In this document: positions 13,095-23,256 of the stretch, piece by piece
Layout: every line of letters starts with the position of its first letter
Numbering within the stretch: the stretch's first letter is position 1
Source of the DNA: Vicia villosa
Taxonomy: Eukaryota; Streptophyta; Magnoliopsida; Fabales; Fabaceae
Length of the DNA stretch: 64,000 nucleotides
Assembly (NCBI RefSeq): GCF_029867415.1
Contig: NW_026706164.1
Location: 186,001 to 250,000 of the forward strand
Reading direction: 5' to 3'
Notes under the pieces: generated by a model
Database searches by the model: none
What the model was told of the DNA's origin: nothing
Seen by the model: only the letters and a program-made list of their open reading frames with translations
Translations under genes and position numbers: made by a program

Positions 13095-15044
13095 TTATTA
13101 TTATTATTATTAATGAAACTTGCTTAAAAAAAACAATAAGGTAGTTTATAAAGCAATATTGTACATGATGATTTCTTTTATAAATAAAATTAATAGAGAA
13201 ATTAAAAAATGTTTTGACTAAAATAGAAGAATAAAAAAATAAATGTTTAAAAATACTAATATGAAAAAATTAAAATCACAAACTAAATTTTAACAAAGTA
13301 TTTGTGCTTTTGTATATTTTAAATAAAATTTATTTACTTTAACTTATTAAAATTATATTTCATAAATTTTTCCAAAATCATAATAGATCTAAATGGCGAG
13401 GCATGCATTATCCTATATAAAAATAATTGTACTACAATAAAATTGCTAAAACACATAAAAAAATTGTTTGAATTACATTGTATTATATGAATAATTCATA
13501 AGTGTAGTGTGATCACAAAAATGATACTCTTAGATAATCATACATTTACATTTTTTCCATTAACATGTGAGTTTTATAATCATAAATATTTTGATTGTAT
13601 TACATTTGTGATTTCTATAAAAAAATATCATGATATATCTAAACCGTAACATATGGAATAATATATATTCAGTAAATTGTATGATGGCATGAGTGGTAAA
13701 TACATAAATAATACTTACCTCAATTCTACACTAAATGATTCAGTCTACTATTTCATAAAGATTAAAAAAAAATTAATAAAAATAAGAAAGAATAATATTT
13801 TTATTATAGTAGCCTTATCATATATTAGGAATGATGAAATTTTTATTAATTAAATGGTAGAATTGGAAAAAAATATATTAGAAATTAAAATGGATCCTAC
13901 ATTTTAGGATACTATTTTATTCCAAATGACTCACGCATTATGGGACGGTATATAAGAAATAAATTATATTAAAATTGAATGATAATATAAATAATTCATA
14001 ATTATTTATGATCACAAAAAATAAACTATTATCACCACAAAGAGGACTAAGATAAGGTGATCCATTATCACATTTATGTTTGTAATAGCTGATGAAGGTC
14101 TAAATGGCTTGATGAAGATTGTTGTTAGGTGGTCCATTTTTTCGCTCTTTGTGAAAAGGTTTTCGATCGCACGTAGGTGAGAAGAAAAAAAGAAGTTTCA
14201 CGGTTGAAAATGATTTTAAGTGAAAGTGAGTAATTGGTTCAAGCAAAGTATGCACTAAGTCCTCCAATACACTCACACGTTTATTGCAAAAAGATTTTGG
14301 AAAAAGTCATGATTAGATTTTGAAAAGGAGGCTTGATGTTGATTAAGTATTTGACTTATTCAAAATTTATTTGAAAATGATTTGATTATGAAAATACTTG
14401 GTATTGACCAAAGTTTGTTATCAAATTGTTTCAAAAAGTGGGCTTTAGTACGAAGTGTAATGGAAAAGCAATTTGATGTTGATTAAGCGTTTAAACTTAT
14501 TTTTAAGAAATTGATTTTATCGCGTATTTATTTTATCTTGATTAATAATGAGTATGGTCTAAAGATGAATGGCAAGAGGTGATGAAGAAAGTATAAAATC
14601 AAAGTAGAAGCATACACACAAGCACAAGCATTCACAAGATGGCAAGCAATTCATATCATGGCACAGGCAATTCATACATCTAGGCATGCATTGTTTTGAT
14701 TTTTGATGAAGGAAAATTAAAGTTCTAAACATACATACATCTAGATAAGAAACACATTTTGAAATGTTTGATGATTGAAGGAATAAAAATCCTAAGTACA
14801 CATCTAGGAAAGAAACACATTTTTTGATGGATTTTATATGAAAAATGACCTTAAAAAATGTTTAGTTAAAATATTTTTTTGGCATTTTGAAATTACTTAT
14901 GAAAAAGGAAAGCATTATTATCATAAAAAATAAGTAACAATAGAAAATAAATTGTGCTCAGAGGGAGGTGTGAAAACCTATAATGGGTGTTAAGGCCCAT
15001 AAAAGTAAAAAAAAAAAAAACTAAACTATTAAAAAAAACAAGTG
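12823..15044. other. AT-rich spacer, tetranucleotide repeat, possible decayed LTR
   Basis: A (TTTA)n run followed by (TTA)n lies at about 13054-13112. From about 14080 to 14990 there are loosely repeated phrases ('ttgatgttgattaagcg/tatttga', 'aagaaacacatttt') typical of decayed LTR or UTR of a large Ty3 element, perhaps Ogre. No gene seen. Confidence 0.35.
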
Positions 15045-15049
15045 GGTGC

Positions 15050-16254
15050 TGAAGGATAGAAAAACACTTAGAAAGGGGGGGTTTGAATAAGTGTAGCTTT
15101 AAAAACTTGACAGATAAAAATAAATTGCACAGTTATTTTTATCCTGGTTCGTTGTTAACTAAACTACTCCAGTCCACCCCCGCAGAGATGATTTACCTCA
15201 ACTGAGGATTTAATCCACTAATCGCACGGATTACAATGGTTCTCCACTTAGTCAGCAACTAAGTCTTCCAGAGTCTTCTGATCACACACTGATCACTCCA
15301 GGAATAACTGCTTAGATACCCTCTAAGACTTTCTAGAGTATTCTGATCCACACGATCACTCTAGTTACAACCTGCTTAGATAACCTCTAAGACTTCCTAG
15401 AGTATTCTGATCCACACGATCACTCTAGTTCCTTACAACTTAATGTAATCAATTCTAAGAGTATTACAATTGCTTCTTAAAAGCTATAATCACAAACTGT
15501 GATATTTCTCTTAACGTTTAAGCTTAATCTCACTAATATATTACAACAGCAATGTAGTGAGCTTTGATGAAGATGAAGATTCTGAGCTTTGAATAGACAG
15601 AGTTTCAGCAAGTTAATATGAGTTGTTTTGTGCAGAATCGTTAACCTTGCTTCTCATCAGAACTTCATATTTATAGGCGTTGGAGAAGATGACCGTTGAG
15701 TGCATTTAATGCTTTGCGTGTTCCGTACAGCATCGCATTTAATGTTATACGCTTTTGTCAACTACCTCGAGCCTTGTTCACGCTGTGTCTACTGACGTTG
15801 CCTTTAATAGCTTTTAACGTTCCTTTTGTCAGTCAGCGTAGCTTGCCACTTGTACTTCCTTCTGATCTGATGTTTGTGAATACAACGTTTGAATATCATC
15901 AGAGTCAAACAGCTTGGTGCAAAGCATCTTCTGATCTTCTGACCTTGAAGTGCTTCTGAGCGTGATACCATCAGAACTTCAGTGCTTCTGATCTCATGTT
16001 CTTCTGATGCTTCCATAGACCCATGTTCTGATTCTGCTTCGACCATCTTCTGATGTCTTGCCAGACCATGTTCTGATGTTGCATGCTGAACCCTTTGAGA
16101 CAAAGCTTCTGAGCGCTGAATTATGCATACTCTTTATATATTTCCTGAAAAGGAAATTGCATTGGATTAGAGTACCATATTATCTTAAGCAAAATTCATA
16201 TTATTGTTATCATCAAAACTAAGATAATTGATCAGAACAAATCTTGTTCTAACA
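15050..16254 (-). repeat. 3' LTR of the Copia element
   Basis: 1205 bp; on the minus strand it starts TGTTAGAACAAG and ends CTATCCTTCA. It differs from the other LTR by one G in a homopolymer (7 against 6). Open frames of 87 and 99 codons inside it are duplicated in the other LTR and are not genes. Confidence 0.94.
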
Positions 16255-16272
16255 ATCTCCCCCTTTTTGATG
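16255..16272 (-). other. Polypurine tract of the Copia element
   Basis: On the minus strand AAAAAGGGGGAGAT directly precedes the TGTTAG start of the 3' LTR. Three similar 'ctccccctga' blocks follow at 16370-16425, a duplicated tract of unknown role. Confidence 0.8.
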
Positions 16273-16504
16273 ATGACAAAAACATATATAAATGATATGA
16301 ATTTGCGATCAGAAAGAGCAGACGGCAAAAGACAAATTACACAGCTATAGCATAAGCATATGAATATGTCTCCCCCTGAGATTAACAATCTCCCCCTGAG
16401 ATAAATAATCTCCCCCTGAAATAAATACTCGAAGAACTTTAATAAAAGACTTCCCTGATTATTTCGGTAGAGACGATCACATAAGCTTCTGTCTTCAGAG
16501 AATT

Positions 16505-16838
16505 CATAGCTTCTGACTTCTGCTTCCATTGGACAGCTTCAGAACTAGAATTTCTTTAGATCCCTAGAACACTCACAGCTTCTGATTCCTGCTTCCATCT
16601 AGGACAGCTTCAGAACTTGAATTTCTTTGATCTTCAGAACATTCACAGCTTCTGATTTCTGCTTCCATTTAGGACAGCTTCAGAACTTGAATTTCTTTGA
16701 TCTTCAGAACATTCACAGCTTCTGATTTCTGCTTCCATTTAGGACAGCTTCAGAACTTGAGTTTTCTGGATCTTTAGAACATTCACAGCTTCTGATTTCT
16801 GCTTCCCTCGGATAGCTTCAGAGCTTTGAATTTCTACC
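16505..16838. repeat. 70-bp tandem repeat, about 4.7 copies
   Basis: The phrase 'cagcttctgattt' recurs at 16576, 16646, 16716 and 16786, an exact 70-bp period, with partial diverged copies at each end. It lies in the 3' untranslated part of the Copia element, just upstream of its polypurine tract in element orientation. Confidence 0.85.
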
Positions 16839-17500
16839 AATCATCACTTCATGCTAGATTTGTATCAGAACATTGTTGAATGTACCAGAGCATCATCAGA
16901 GCATCTCTACATCCTGAAATGTTACAGAACAAAAACTAAACGACAAACGTCAGCATGAACGAGTCAGAACATAAAATGTATATTAGAACACATGATATGT
17001 ATCAGAGCCATATAGGCTAAAATAATGTATCAGAGCAAATAGAATTTTGTCAGAGCAAATAGACAAATATGGATCAAATTCTATTATCAGTGCTTCTGAT
17101 TCATTCTTCTTTCTTGCTTCTGAATTCTGAAGCTTGATAGCACTCAGCTTGCTTCAGTTTCCATGAGTTTGCTTCTTGTGTTTGCTATGAAGATTCTCTT
17201 CACTTCTTTATACCTGCAAAACACTTAAACCATATAGAACTTGCAGTTCTTGTTAGAAAATGTGTGGGAGCTTTACCCAGCAACTGATAGATTAATCAAA
17301 TCATTTATCATTTATCTTCTCCCCCTTTTTGTCATAACATCAAAAAGAATATTTCAAAAGATTCAGATGACTAAAACGACAAATAAAATCACTGGAATGT
17401 AAAAACAAAGAAACTTTTCATTGATAATCAAAAGATATTACATGAGAAGATGTTTAACAAGCAGATGCAACAAGGAAAGAAAACTACTAAGACCAAAGGA

Positions 17501-18730
17501 CTAAGATCCTAGCCTACGCAAAATCCGCGCCAGAACATCATGAATCTCGTCAGTGCTTGTAGCTTGCCTTGCCATGAAGGAGCGAAACTCAGCATTGGCT
17601 ACTTCTTGCGCGTCCAAACGAGAAGCCAGCATAGCTTGATTCTGATGAAGAGCTTCCAAGGTCTCCATCAGAGCTGAGGTTTCACCAGAAGAAGAGGCAC
17701 CTGAATTTCTGCCAAAAGGGACAGCAATCTCAGCAGGGTGATCTTCTGGGAGATCTTCAGCTTGTGCATCTTCCATTTCCTCATCTGAGTCTGACTCAGA
17801 AGTAGCCTTAGCATATTCTGGTTCAGGCAGCTCAGAAGTTCCATCTTCCAACGCTTGAAGAATAGCTGCTAGGTTTGTTGGAGGAGTAGGACCAGCAACT
17901 TCAGCAGGATAAACAACTACTGGAAAGACCATGTGAGGTGCTTTTTCAAAAGGGTTCATTCTGAACCAGTTGAACAGCCACTGAAAATCTCCAGTCAGCA
18001 CAGGAAACCATGGTCTCCACACCACGATGTCTCTGCAGAGATTTTCTTCTTCCAACTCATCTGCTGGTATCTTCTCCTCAAGAACACTTCTGTTCCTGAT
18101 GAGATGGTGATAGCTGCTTTCACCAACTTCCAACCGAAGACCACGAACACCAGGAGCTTCAGACATAATCCTTCTCTGAGTGTCTGTAGCCTTAGCCAGA
18201 AAATCCTGACGAAAGGTATCCCAAAGGTTGCTTGTAGCATACTCATCCAGATGGTTAAGGTGAGCAGCACCCAGAATCTCCAACCAGCCATTTACATCAG
18301 AATGTAAAAGCTCCAGAAATGATTGAGTGGTAGGAGTTGGAGGGTTGACAGTGAACCTGGAGTCGGGAAGAACAACACTATAGGGATTAGGTGTTCTTGT
18401 GGGAAAAGGGTGTGAGAGAGATGAAGAAATATCTGATGGATGGGTTGAAGGAGAGGAGATATCAGATGGTGAAGAAGGTGGTTCCGAGAGGATGAATGAG
18501 GAGGAAGAGGTGGTGGAGGTCTGTGAAGAGGGAGGTGATTGAGGGGTACCGTCAAGGGGTTGATACACACGTCTAGAGTAATTTCCAGACATCATAGCTT
18601 CAAACGGGTTCACTTTGAGAGGGTCATAGGTGATCCTTACTCTTTTTGGTTTGGTTTCTGGTTCAGCAGTTGCCTTTCTCTTTTGTTTCCGATCATTATC
18701 TTGATTTCCAGAGCTTGACGATGGATTCAT
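17501..18730 (-). CDS. Additional ORF of SIRE-type Copia element (409 aa, unknown role)
   Basis: The frame starts at ATG 18730. Seen: a basic N-terminus (KQKRKATAEPETKPKRVR, about residues 14-31, resembling a nuclear localisation signal); a long Ser/Thr/Pro-rich stretch (about 60-130); a folded-looking, Trp-containing middle (about 140-260); an acidic run (ESDSDEEMEDAQAED, about 310); and a heptad-like C-terminus likely to form a coiled coil (about 345-400). No signal peptide or membrane segment is evident. SIRE-lineage elements often carry an extra, sometimes 'envelope-like', ORF 3' of pol; the position here (after gag, before the 3' LTR) matches that. An open frame in an otherwise pol-less element suggests recent origin from a functional copy. 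The role is unknown. Confidence 0.75.
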   Translation of the reverse strand: MNPSSSSGNQDNDRKQKRKATAEPETKPKRVRITYDPLKVNPFEAMMSGNYSRRVYQPLDGTPQSPPSSQTSTTSSSSFILSEPPSSPSDISSPSTHPSDISSSLSHPFPTRTPNPYSVVLPDSRFTVNPPTPTTQSFLELLHSDVNGWLEILGAAHLNHLDEYATSNLWDTFRQDFLAKATDTQRRIMSEAPGVRGLRLEVGESSYHHLIRNRSVLEEKIPADELEEENLCRDIVVWRPWFPVLTGDFQWLFNWFRMNPFEKAPHMVFPVVVYPAEVAGPTPPTNLAAILQALEDGTSELPEPEYAKATSESDSDEEMEDAQAEDLPEDHPAEIAVPFGRNSGASSSGETSALMETLEALHQNQAMLASRLDAQEVANAEFRSFMARQATSTDEIHDVLARILRRLGS

Positions 18731-19460
18731 GATGAAGTTGCAGATATTGGAAACTGCTAGGGTTTATGATATGAATGCAAAGAGAGAGAACGAAAAAGAA
18801 ACTGAATGCAAAGTGAGAGAAATATAAGAGGGAAAAGAAACGTTTGAAGAATATAAAAAGAAAACTGAAAGAGAGTAAATGATGAAGAGCATTTAATGTT
18901 ACGTGACGTGAGGAGAGATAATAATGACAAAAGACGTGATTTGCACAGTTACCTAAGTAGACGTCCCCTCAACTGCACGCACGTACTGACCGTAGAGACA
19001 CGTGTTCATCATCAGATAATGGATGACAGGTGTGAAATATTCAATAGGCTTTACGCCTTCTGATTCCGATCACTGCTTCTGAATTGATCAGGTTTCTCTT
19101 CTGGAAACACTCCTTCTGAAGTGTGCTGATATAAATCTGAATGATCTTCTGATCCATTACTCCTGATATACACAGCTTCTGGAGATTCACTTCTTTGTTC
19201 TGCAGCTTCTGATAAGACAAAACTGTATCTGCAGAAATTCTTAAGCTGCTTTGTTTCATTAGAAACAAGTTTATCATCAAACCAGATATTTATTGATTCG
19301 TCCACAATCAATGTTTCAATATTGTATATTCTGTAGCATTTAGAGCATTCAGAATAATCAAGAACGAAACATCAATGCTTTAGAAACAAACAAAACAGAT
19401 GGTTCCAAGCTAATAAACTTTCTTTTCTGATCTCCTACGAATATAGTTTCTTCCATAGAT
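18731..19460 (-). other. Spacer between gag and additional ORF, pol absent
   Basis: In an autonomous Copia element about 3-4 kb of protease-integrase-RT-RNase H would lie here. This 730-bp stretch holds none of those motifs in any frame I examined. It may carry the leader of the downstream ORF. Confidence 0.6.
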
Positions 19461-21374
19461 TTAAGTACCAGAACTTGGAAGACAGTCTTTCTTCCCTTCA
19501 AGTGTTGAGACCAACTTGAGTCCAGGTGACATGTCATGTTGACTTTTATCTTCTTTGTCGCCAAGAGAATCTGCAAAAGAAATAGTCTTTTTCTTTGGTA
19601 CCCACATCTTCTTGGGTCCTTTCTTGTTAGATTTTCTCAAGTTCTGATTGAACTTGGGTTTAACATTGTAAGCAATAGGAGGAACAGCATGATAATTTTT
19701 AATGTGAGTTTCATGATATTTCCTAGGTTGTGTCACATGCTTTTTGGTGTGTGTTATGTGAAAACTTTGAGCATGTGAAGTGTGCCTAATATCATGGGAG
19801 TGGCCATACTTGAACTGATCATACAATGGCTTGTATGTGAATTTCATTTCATCAACAGGTTCAAGTTTGTATGGGGTTTCACCCTCAAAACCAATGCCGA
19901 CTCTTTTGTTTCCAGACACAGCATATATCATAGAAGCTAGCTGACTTCTGCCAATACTTCTAGATAAGAACTTCCTGAAACTTAAATCATATTCTTTCAG
20001 AATATGGTTTAGACTAGGAGTGGATTTTTCTGAATCAGAAGGAGATCCAACATTATTGGATAATTTTAAAAGTTTTTCTTTTAATTCAGAATTCTCCAAC
20101 TCAAGCTTCTTTGTTTCAAATTCAAATAGCTTTTTCAGCTCTTTGTATTTGAGACTAATCTGAGACTTGAATTCCAGAAGTTCAGTTAGACCGGAAACTA
20201 ACTCATCTCTAGTAAGTTCAGAAAATACCTCTTCAGAATCTGATTCTGATGAAGATTCTGATCCGTCATCTTCTGTCGCCATCAGCGCACAGTTAGCCTG
20301 CTCATCTTCAGAGTCTGAATCATCTTCTGACTCATCCCAGGTTGCCATAAGACCTTTCTTCTTATGAAACTTCTTCTTGGGATTTTCCTTCTGAAGTTTT
20401 GGACATTCATTCTTGAAGTGTCCAGGCTCATTGCATTCATAGCACATGACCTTCTTCTTGTCAAATCTTCTGTCATCAGAAGATTCTCCACGTTCAAATT
20501 TCTTTGAACTTCTGACGCCTCTGAACTTCCTTTGCTTGTTCTTCCAGAGCTGATTTAGCCTTCTGGAGATCAAGGACAGTTCATCTTCTTCTTCAGATTC
20601 TGATTCTTCAGGATCTTCTTCTCTAGCCTGAAAAGCGTTAGTGCATTTCTTGATATTGGATTTTAATGCAATAGACTTACCTTTCTTTTGAGGCTCATTT
20701 GCGTCCAGCTCTATTTCATGGCTTCTCAAGGCACTGATAAGCTCTTCCAGAGAAACTTCATTCAGATTCTTTGCAATCTTGAATGCAGTCACCATAGGAC
20801 CCCATCTTCTGGGTAAGCTTCTGATGATCTTCTTTACGTGATCAGCCTTGGTGTATCCCTTGTCAAGAACTCTCAATCCAGCAGTAAGAGTTTGAAATCT
20901 TGAAAACATCTTTTCAATGTCTTCATCATCCTCCATCTTGAAGGCTTCATACTTCTGGATTAAAGCGAGAGCTTTAGTCTCCTTGACTTGAGCATTTCCT
21001 TCATGAGTCATTTTCAAAGACTCATATATGTCATAGGCCGTTTCCCTGTTAGATATCTTCTCATACTCAGCATGAGAGATAGCATTCAGCAAAACAGTTC
21101 TGCATTTATGATGATTCCTGAAAAGCTTCTTCTGATCATCATTCATTTCTTGCCTTGTCAGCTTTACGCCACTGGCATTTACTGGATGTTTGTAACCATC
21201 CATCAGAAGATCCCATAGATCACCATCTAGACCAAGAAAGTAACTTTCCAGTTTATCTTTCCAGTATTCAAAGTTTTCACCATCAAATACCGGCGGTCTA
21301 GTATAACCATTGTTACCGTTGTGTTGCTCAGCAGAGCCAGATGTAGATGTAGACTTTGCAGTTTCATCAGCCAT
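19461..21374 (-). CDS. Gag protein of the Copia element (637 aa)
   Basis: The frame begins at ATG 21374, shortly after the primer-binding site. The N-terminus has the UBN2-type gag signature (RPPVFDGENFEYWKDKLESY, then MTHEGNAQVKETKALALIQK). One zinc knuckle CYECNEPGHFKNEC (CX2CX4HX4C) lies at about residues 309-322, in a Lys/Arg-rich context, followed by a very acidic Ser/Asp/Glu region and a coiled-coil-like stretch. Gag forms the particle that packages the RNA. The frame ends in a terminator just where the protease would be expected to begin, so this element makes gag alone. Confidence 0.88.
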   Translation of the reverse strand: MADETAKSTSTSGSAEQHNGNNGYTRPPVFDGENFEYWKDKLESYFLGLDGDLWDLLMDGYKHPVNASGVKLTRQEMNDDQKKLFRNHHKCRTVLLNAISHAEYEKISNRETAYDIYESLKMTHEGNAQVKETKALALIQKYEAFKMEDDEDIEKMFSRFQTLTAGLRVLDKGYTKADHVKKIIRSLPRRWGPMVTAFKIAKNLNEVSLEELISALRSHEIELDANEPQKKGKSIALKSNIKKCTNAFQAREEDPEESESEEEDELSLISRRLNQLWKNKQRKFRGVRSSKKFERGESSDDRRFDKKKVMCYECNEPGHFKNECPKLQKENPKKKFHKKKGLMATWDESEDDSDSEDEQANCALMATEDDGSESSSESDSEEVFSELTRDELVSGLTELLEFKSQISLKYKELKKLFEFETKKLELENSELKEKLLKLSNNVGSPSDSEKSTPSLNHILKEYDLSFRKFLSRSIGRSQLASMIYAVSGNKRVGIGFEGETPYKLEPVDEMKFTYKPLYDQFKYGHSHDIRHTSHAQSFHITHTKKHVTQPRKYHETHIKNYHAVPPIAYNVKPKFNQNLRKSNKKGPKKMWVPKKKTISFADSLGDKEDKSQHDMSPGLKLVSTLEGKKDCLPSSGT

Positions 21375-21446
21375 CTTTTACTGAAGCGTTTTTCTCTTCC
21401 TGAATCTTTTCTAAACACGGTTAAGTGCTTGCACCTTAGAACCGGC

Positions 21447-21458
21447 GCTCTGATGCCA
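21447..21458 (-). other. Primer-binding site of the Copia element
   Basis: On the minus strand TGGCATCAGAGC lies two bases inside the 5' LTR. It matches the iMet tRNA site with one transition. Confidence 0.8.
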
Positions 21459-21460
21459 AT

Positions 21461-22664
21461 TGAAGGATAGAAAAACACTTAGAAAGGGGGGTTTGAATAA
21501 GTGTAGCTTTAAAAACTTGACAGATAAAAATAAATTGCACAGTTATTTTTATCCTGGTTCGTTGTTAACTAAACTACTCCAGTCCACCCCCGCAGAGATG
21601 ATTTACCTCAACTGAGGATTTAATCCACTAATCGCACGGATTACAATGGTTCTCCACTTAGTCAGCAACTAAGTCTTCCAGAGTCTTCTGATCACACACT
21701 GATCACTCCAGGAATAACTGCTTAGATACCCTCTAAGACTTTCTAGAGTATTCTGATCCACACGATCACTCTAGTTACAACCTGCTTAGATAACCTCTAA
21801 GACTTCCTAGAGTATTCTGATCCACACGATCACTCTAGTTCCTTACAACTTAATGTAATCAATTCTAAGAGTATTACAATTGCTTCTTAAAAGCTATAAT
21901 CACAAACTGTGATATTTCTCTTAACGTTTAAGCTTAATCTCACTAATATATTACAACAGCAATGTAGTGAGCTTTGATGAAGATGAAGATTCTGAGCTTT
22001 GAATAGACAGAGTTTCAGCAAGTTAATATGAGTTGTTTTGTGCAGAATCGTTAACCTTGCTTCTCATCAGAACTTCATATTTATAGGCGTTGGAGAAGAT
22101 GACCGTTGAGTGCATTTAATGCTTTGCGTGTTCCGTACAGCATCGCATTTAATGTTATACGCTTTTGTCAACTACCTCGAGCCTTGTTCACGCTGTGTCT
22201 ACTGACGTTGCCTTTAATAGCTTTTAACGTTCCTTTTGTCAGTCAGCGTAGCTTGCCACTTGTACTTCCTTCTGATCTGATGTTTGTGAATACAACGTTT
22301 GAATATCATCAGAGTCAAACAGCTTGGTGCAAAGCATCTTCTGATCTTCTGACCTTGAAGTGCTTCTGAGCGTGATACCATCAGAACTTCAGTGCTTCTG
22401 ATCTCATGTTCTTCTGATGCTTCCATAGACCCATGTTCTGATTCTGCTTCGACCATCTTCTGATGTCTTGCCAGACCATGTTCTGATGTTGCATGCTGAA
22501 CCCTTTGAGACAAAGCTTCTGAGCGCTGAATTATGCATACTCTTTATATATTTCCTGAAAAGGAAATTGCATTGGATTAGAGTACCATATTATCTTAAGC
22601 AAAATTCATATTATTGTTATCATCAAAACTAAGATAATTGATCAGAACAAATCTTGTTCTAACA
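21461..22664 (-). repeat. 5' LTR of the Copia element
   Basis: 1204 bp and, by eye, identical to the 3' LTR except for one G. It ends at 22664 and is followed by the duplicated GGTGC. Confidence 0.94.
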
Positions 22665-22669
22665 GGTGC

Positions 22670-22807
22670 AATTAACATAGGAAGGGCATTGGCAAGTCAT
22701 TGGGCCGTGGAATTTAGGTCGAAGGCCCACATGTACCACTAGTTCCCAAAGGAAACCCTAGCCCTCTTTTGGTCCACCTCTCACAATTCAAAGATGAACC
22801 CTCTCCT
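22670..22807. other. Spacer between Copia and MULE insertions
   Basis: About 140 bp of pre-insertion DNA, GC-richer than its surroundings ('aaaccctagccctc'). It continues after the MULE at 27311. No gene can be supported. Confidence 0.4.
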
Positions 22808-22989
22808 CTCTGCTTCGAAAATTTTACTTTCTACCCCTACACTTGTCTTCCTACCCCTACAATTTTTTAAAAATGGCAATTTTACCCTCAAACACTAATA
22901 ACCATTTTACCATTTTACTTTTTACCATTTTTCCAAAAAGTCAAAAAAATTTGAAATCTGCACCCCTACGCGCATCAAAAACGGAACAC

Positions 22990-23222
22990 TTGAAGTAAGA
23001 GATCTGGTTTACAAAGATACAAACCGGAACACCTCTATAAAGACTTCCGGTTCAGTTTTTTTCCGGAAGACATTTCAAAACTGTTCTGGTACTTCTAATG
23101 CCAAACCGGAACAGATTTCAAAACAATTCCGGTTAACTTGATACCAAACTGGAACAGTTGGTGAAAGTGTTCCGGTGACCATGGTTACAAACCGGAACAG
23201 TTTGGAAATGTGTTCCGGTATG
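22990..23222. repeat. Left subterminal hairpin array of the MULE (5 units)
   Basis: Five diverged units of AAACCGGAACAGTTT ... AAATGTGTTCCGGT, each an imperfect palindrome of about 33 bp separated by 10-15 bp. Likely transposase-binding sites near the element end, by analogy with subterminal repeats of other DNA transposons. Confidence 0.8.
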
Positions 23223-23256
23223 TTTTTTTTTTTATTTTTTGTAATTTTTTTCAGGT

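Larger units (their letters stand above)
15050..22664 (-). mobile_element. Non-autonomous SIRE-type Copia retrotransposon, complete ends
   Basis: A 7615-bp element on the minus strand. LTRs at 15050-16254 (3') and 21461-22664 (5') differ, by eye, only in the length of one G run. A perfect duplication GGTGC flanks it (15045-15049, 22665-22669). Read on the minus strand, a primer-binding site TGGCATCAGAGC follows the 5' LTR and a purine tract precedes the 3' LTR. Between them lie a gag frame (21374-19461) and a 409-residue frame (18730-17501). No protease, integrase, RT or RNase H sequence is present, so movement must have relied on enzymes from another element. Near-identical LTRs indicate very recent insertion. 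Confidence 0.93.

Noticed and set aside
15696..16103. 87- and 99-codon ORFs repeated at 22106-22513
   Set aside because: Overlapping frames on opposite strands inside the Copia LTRs; duplicated only because LTRs are.
16505..16838. CRISPR-like repeat array
   Set aside because: Units are contiguous 70-bp tandem copies without unique spacers, in a plant retroelement.
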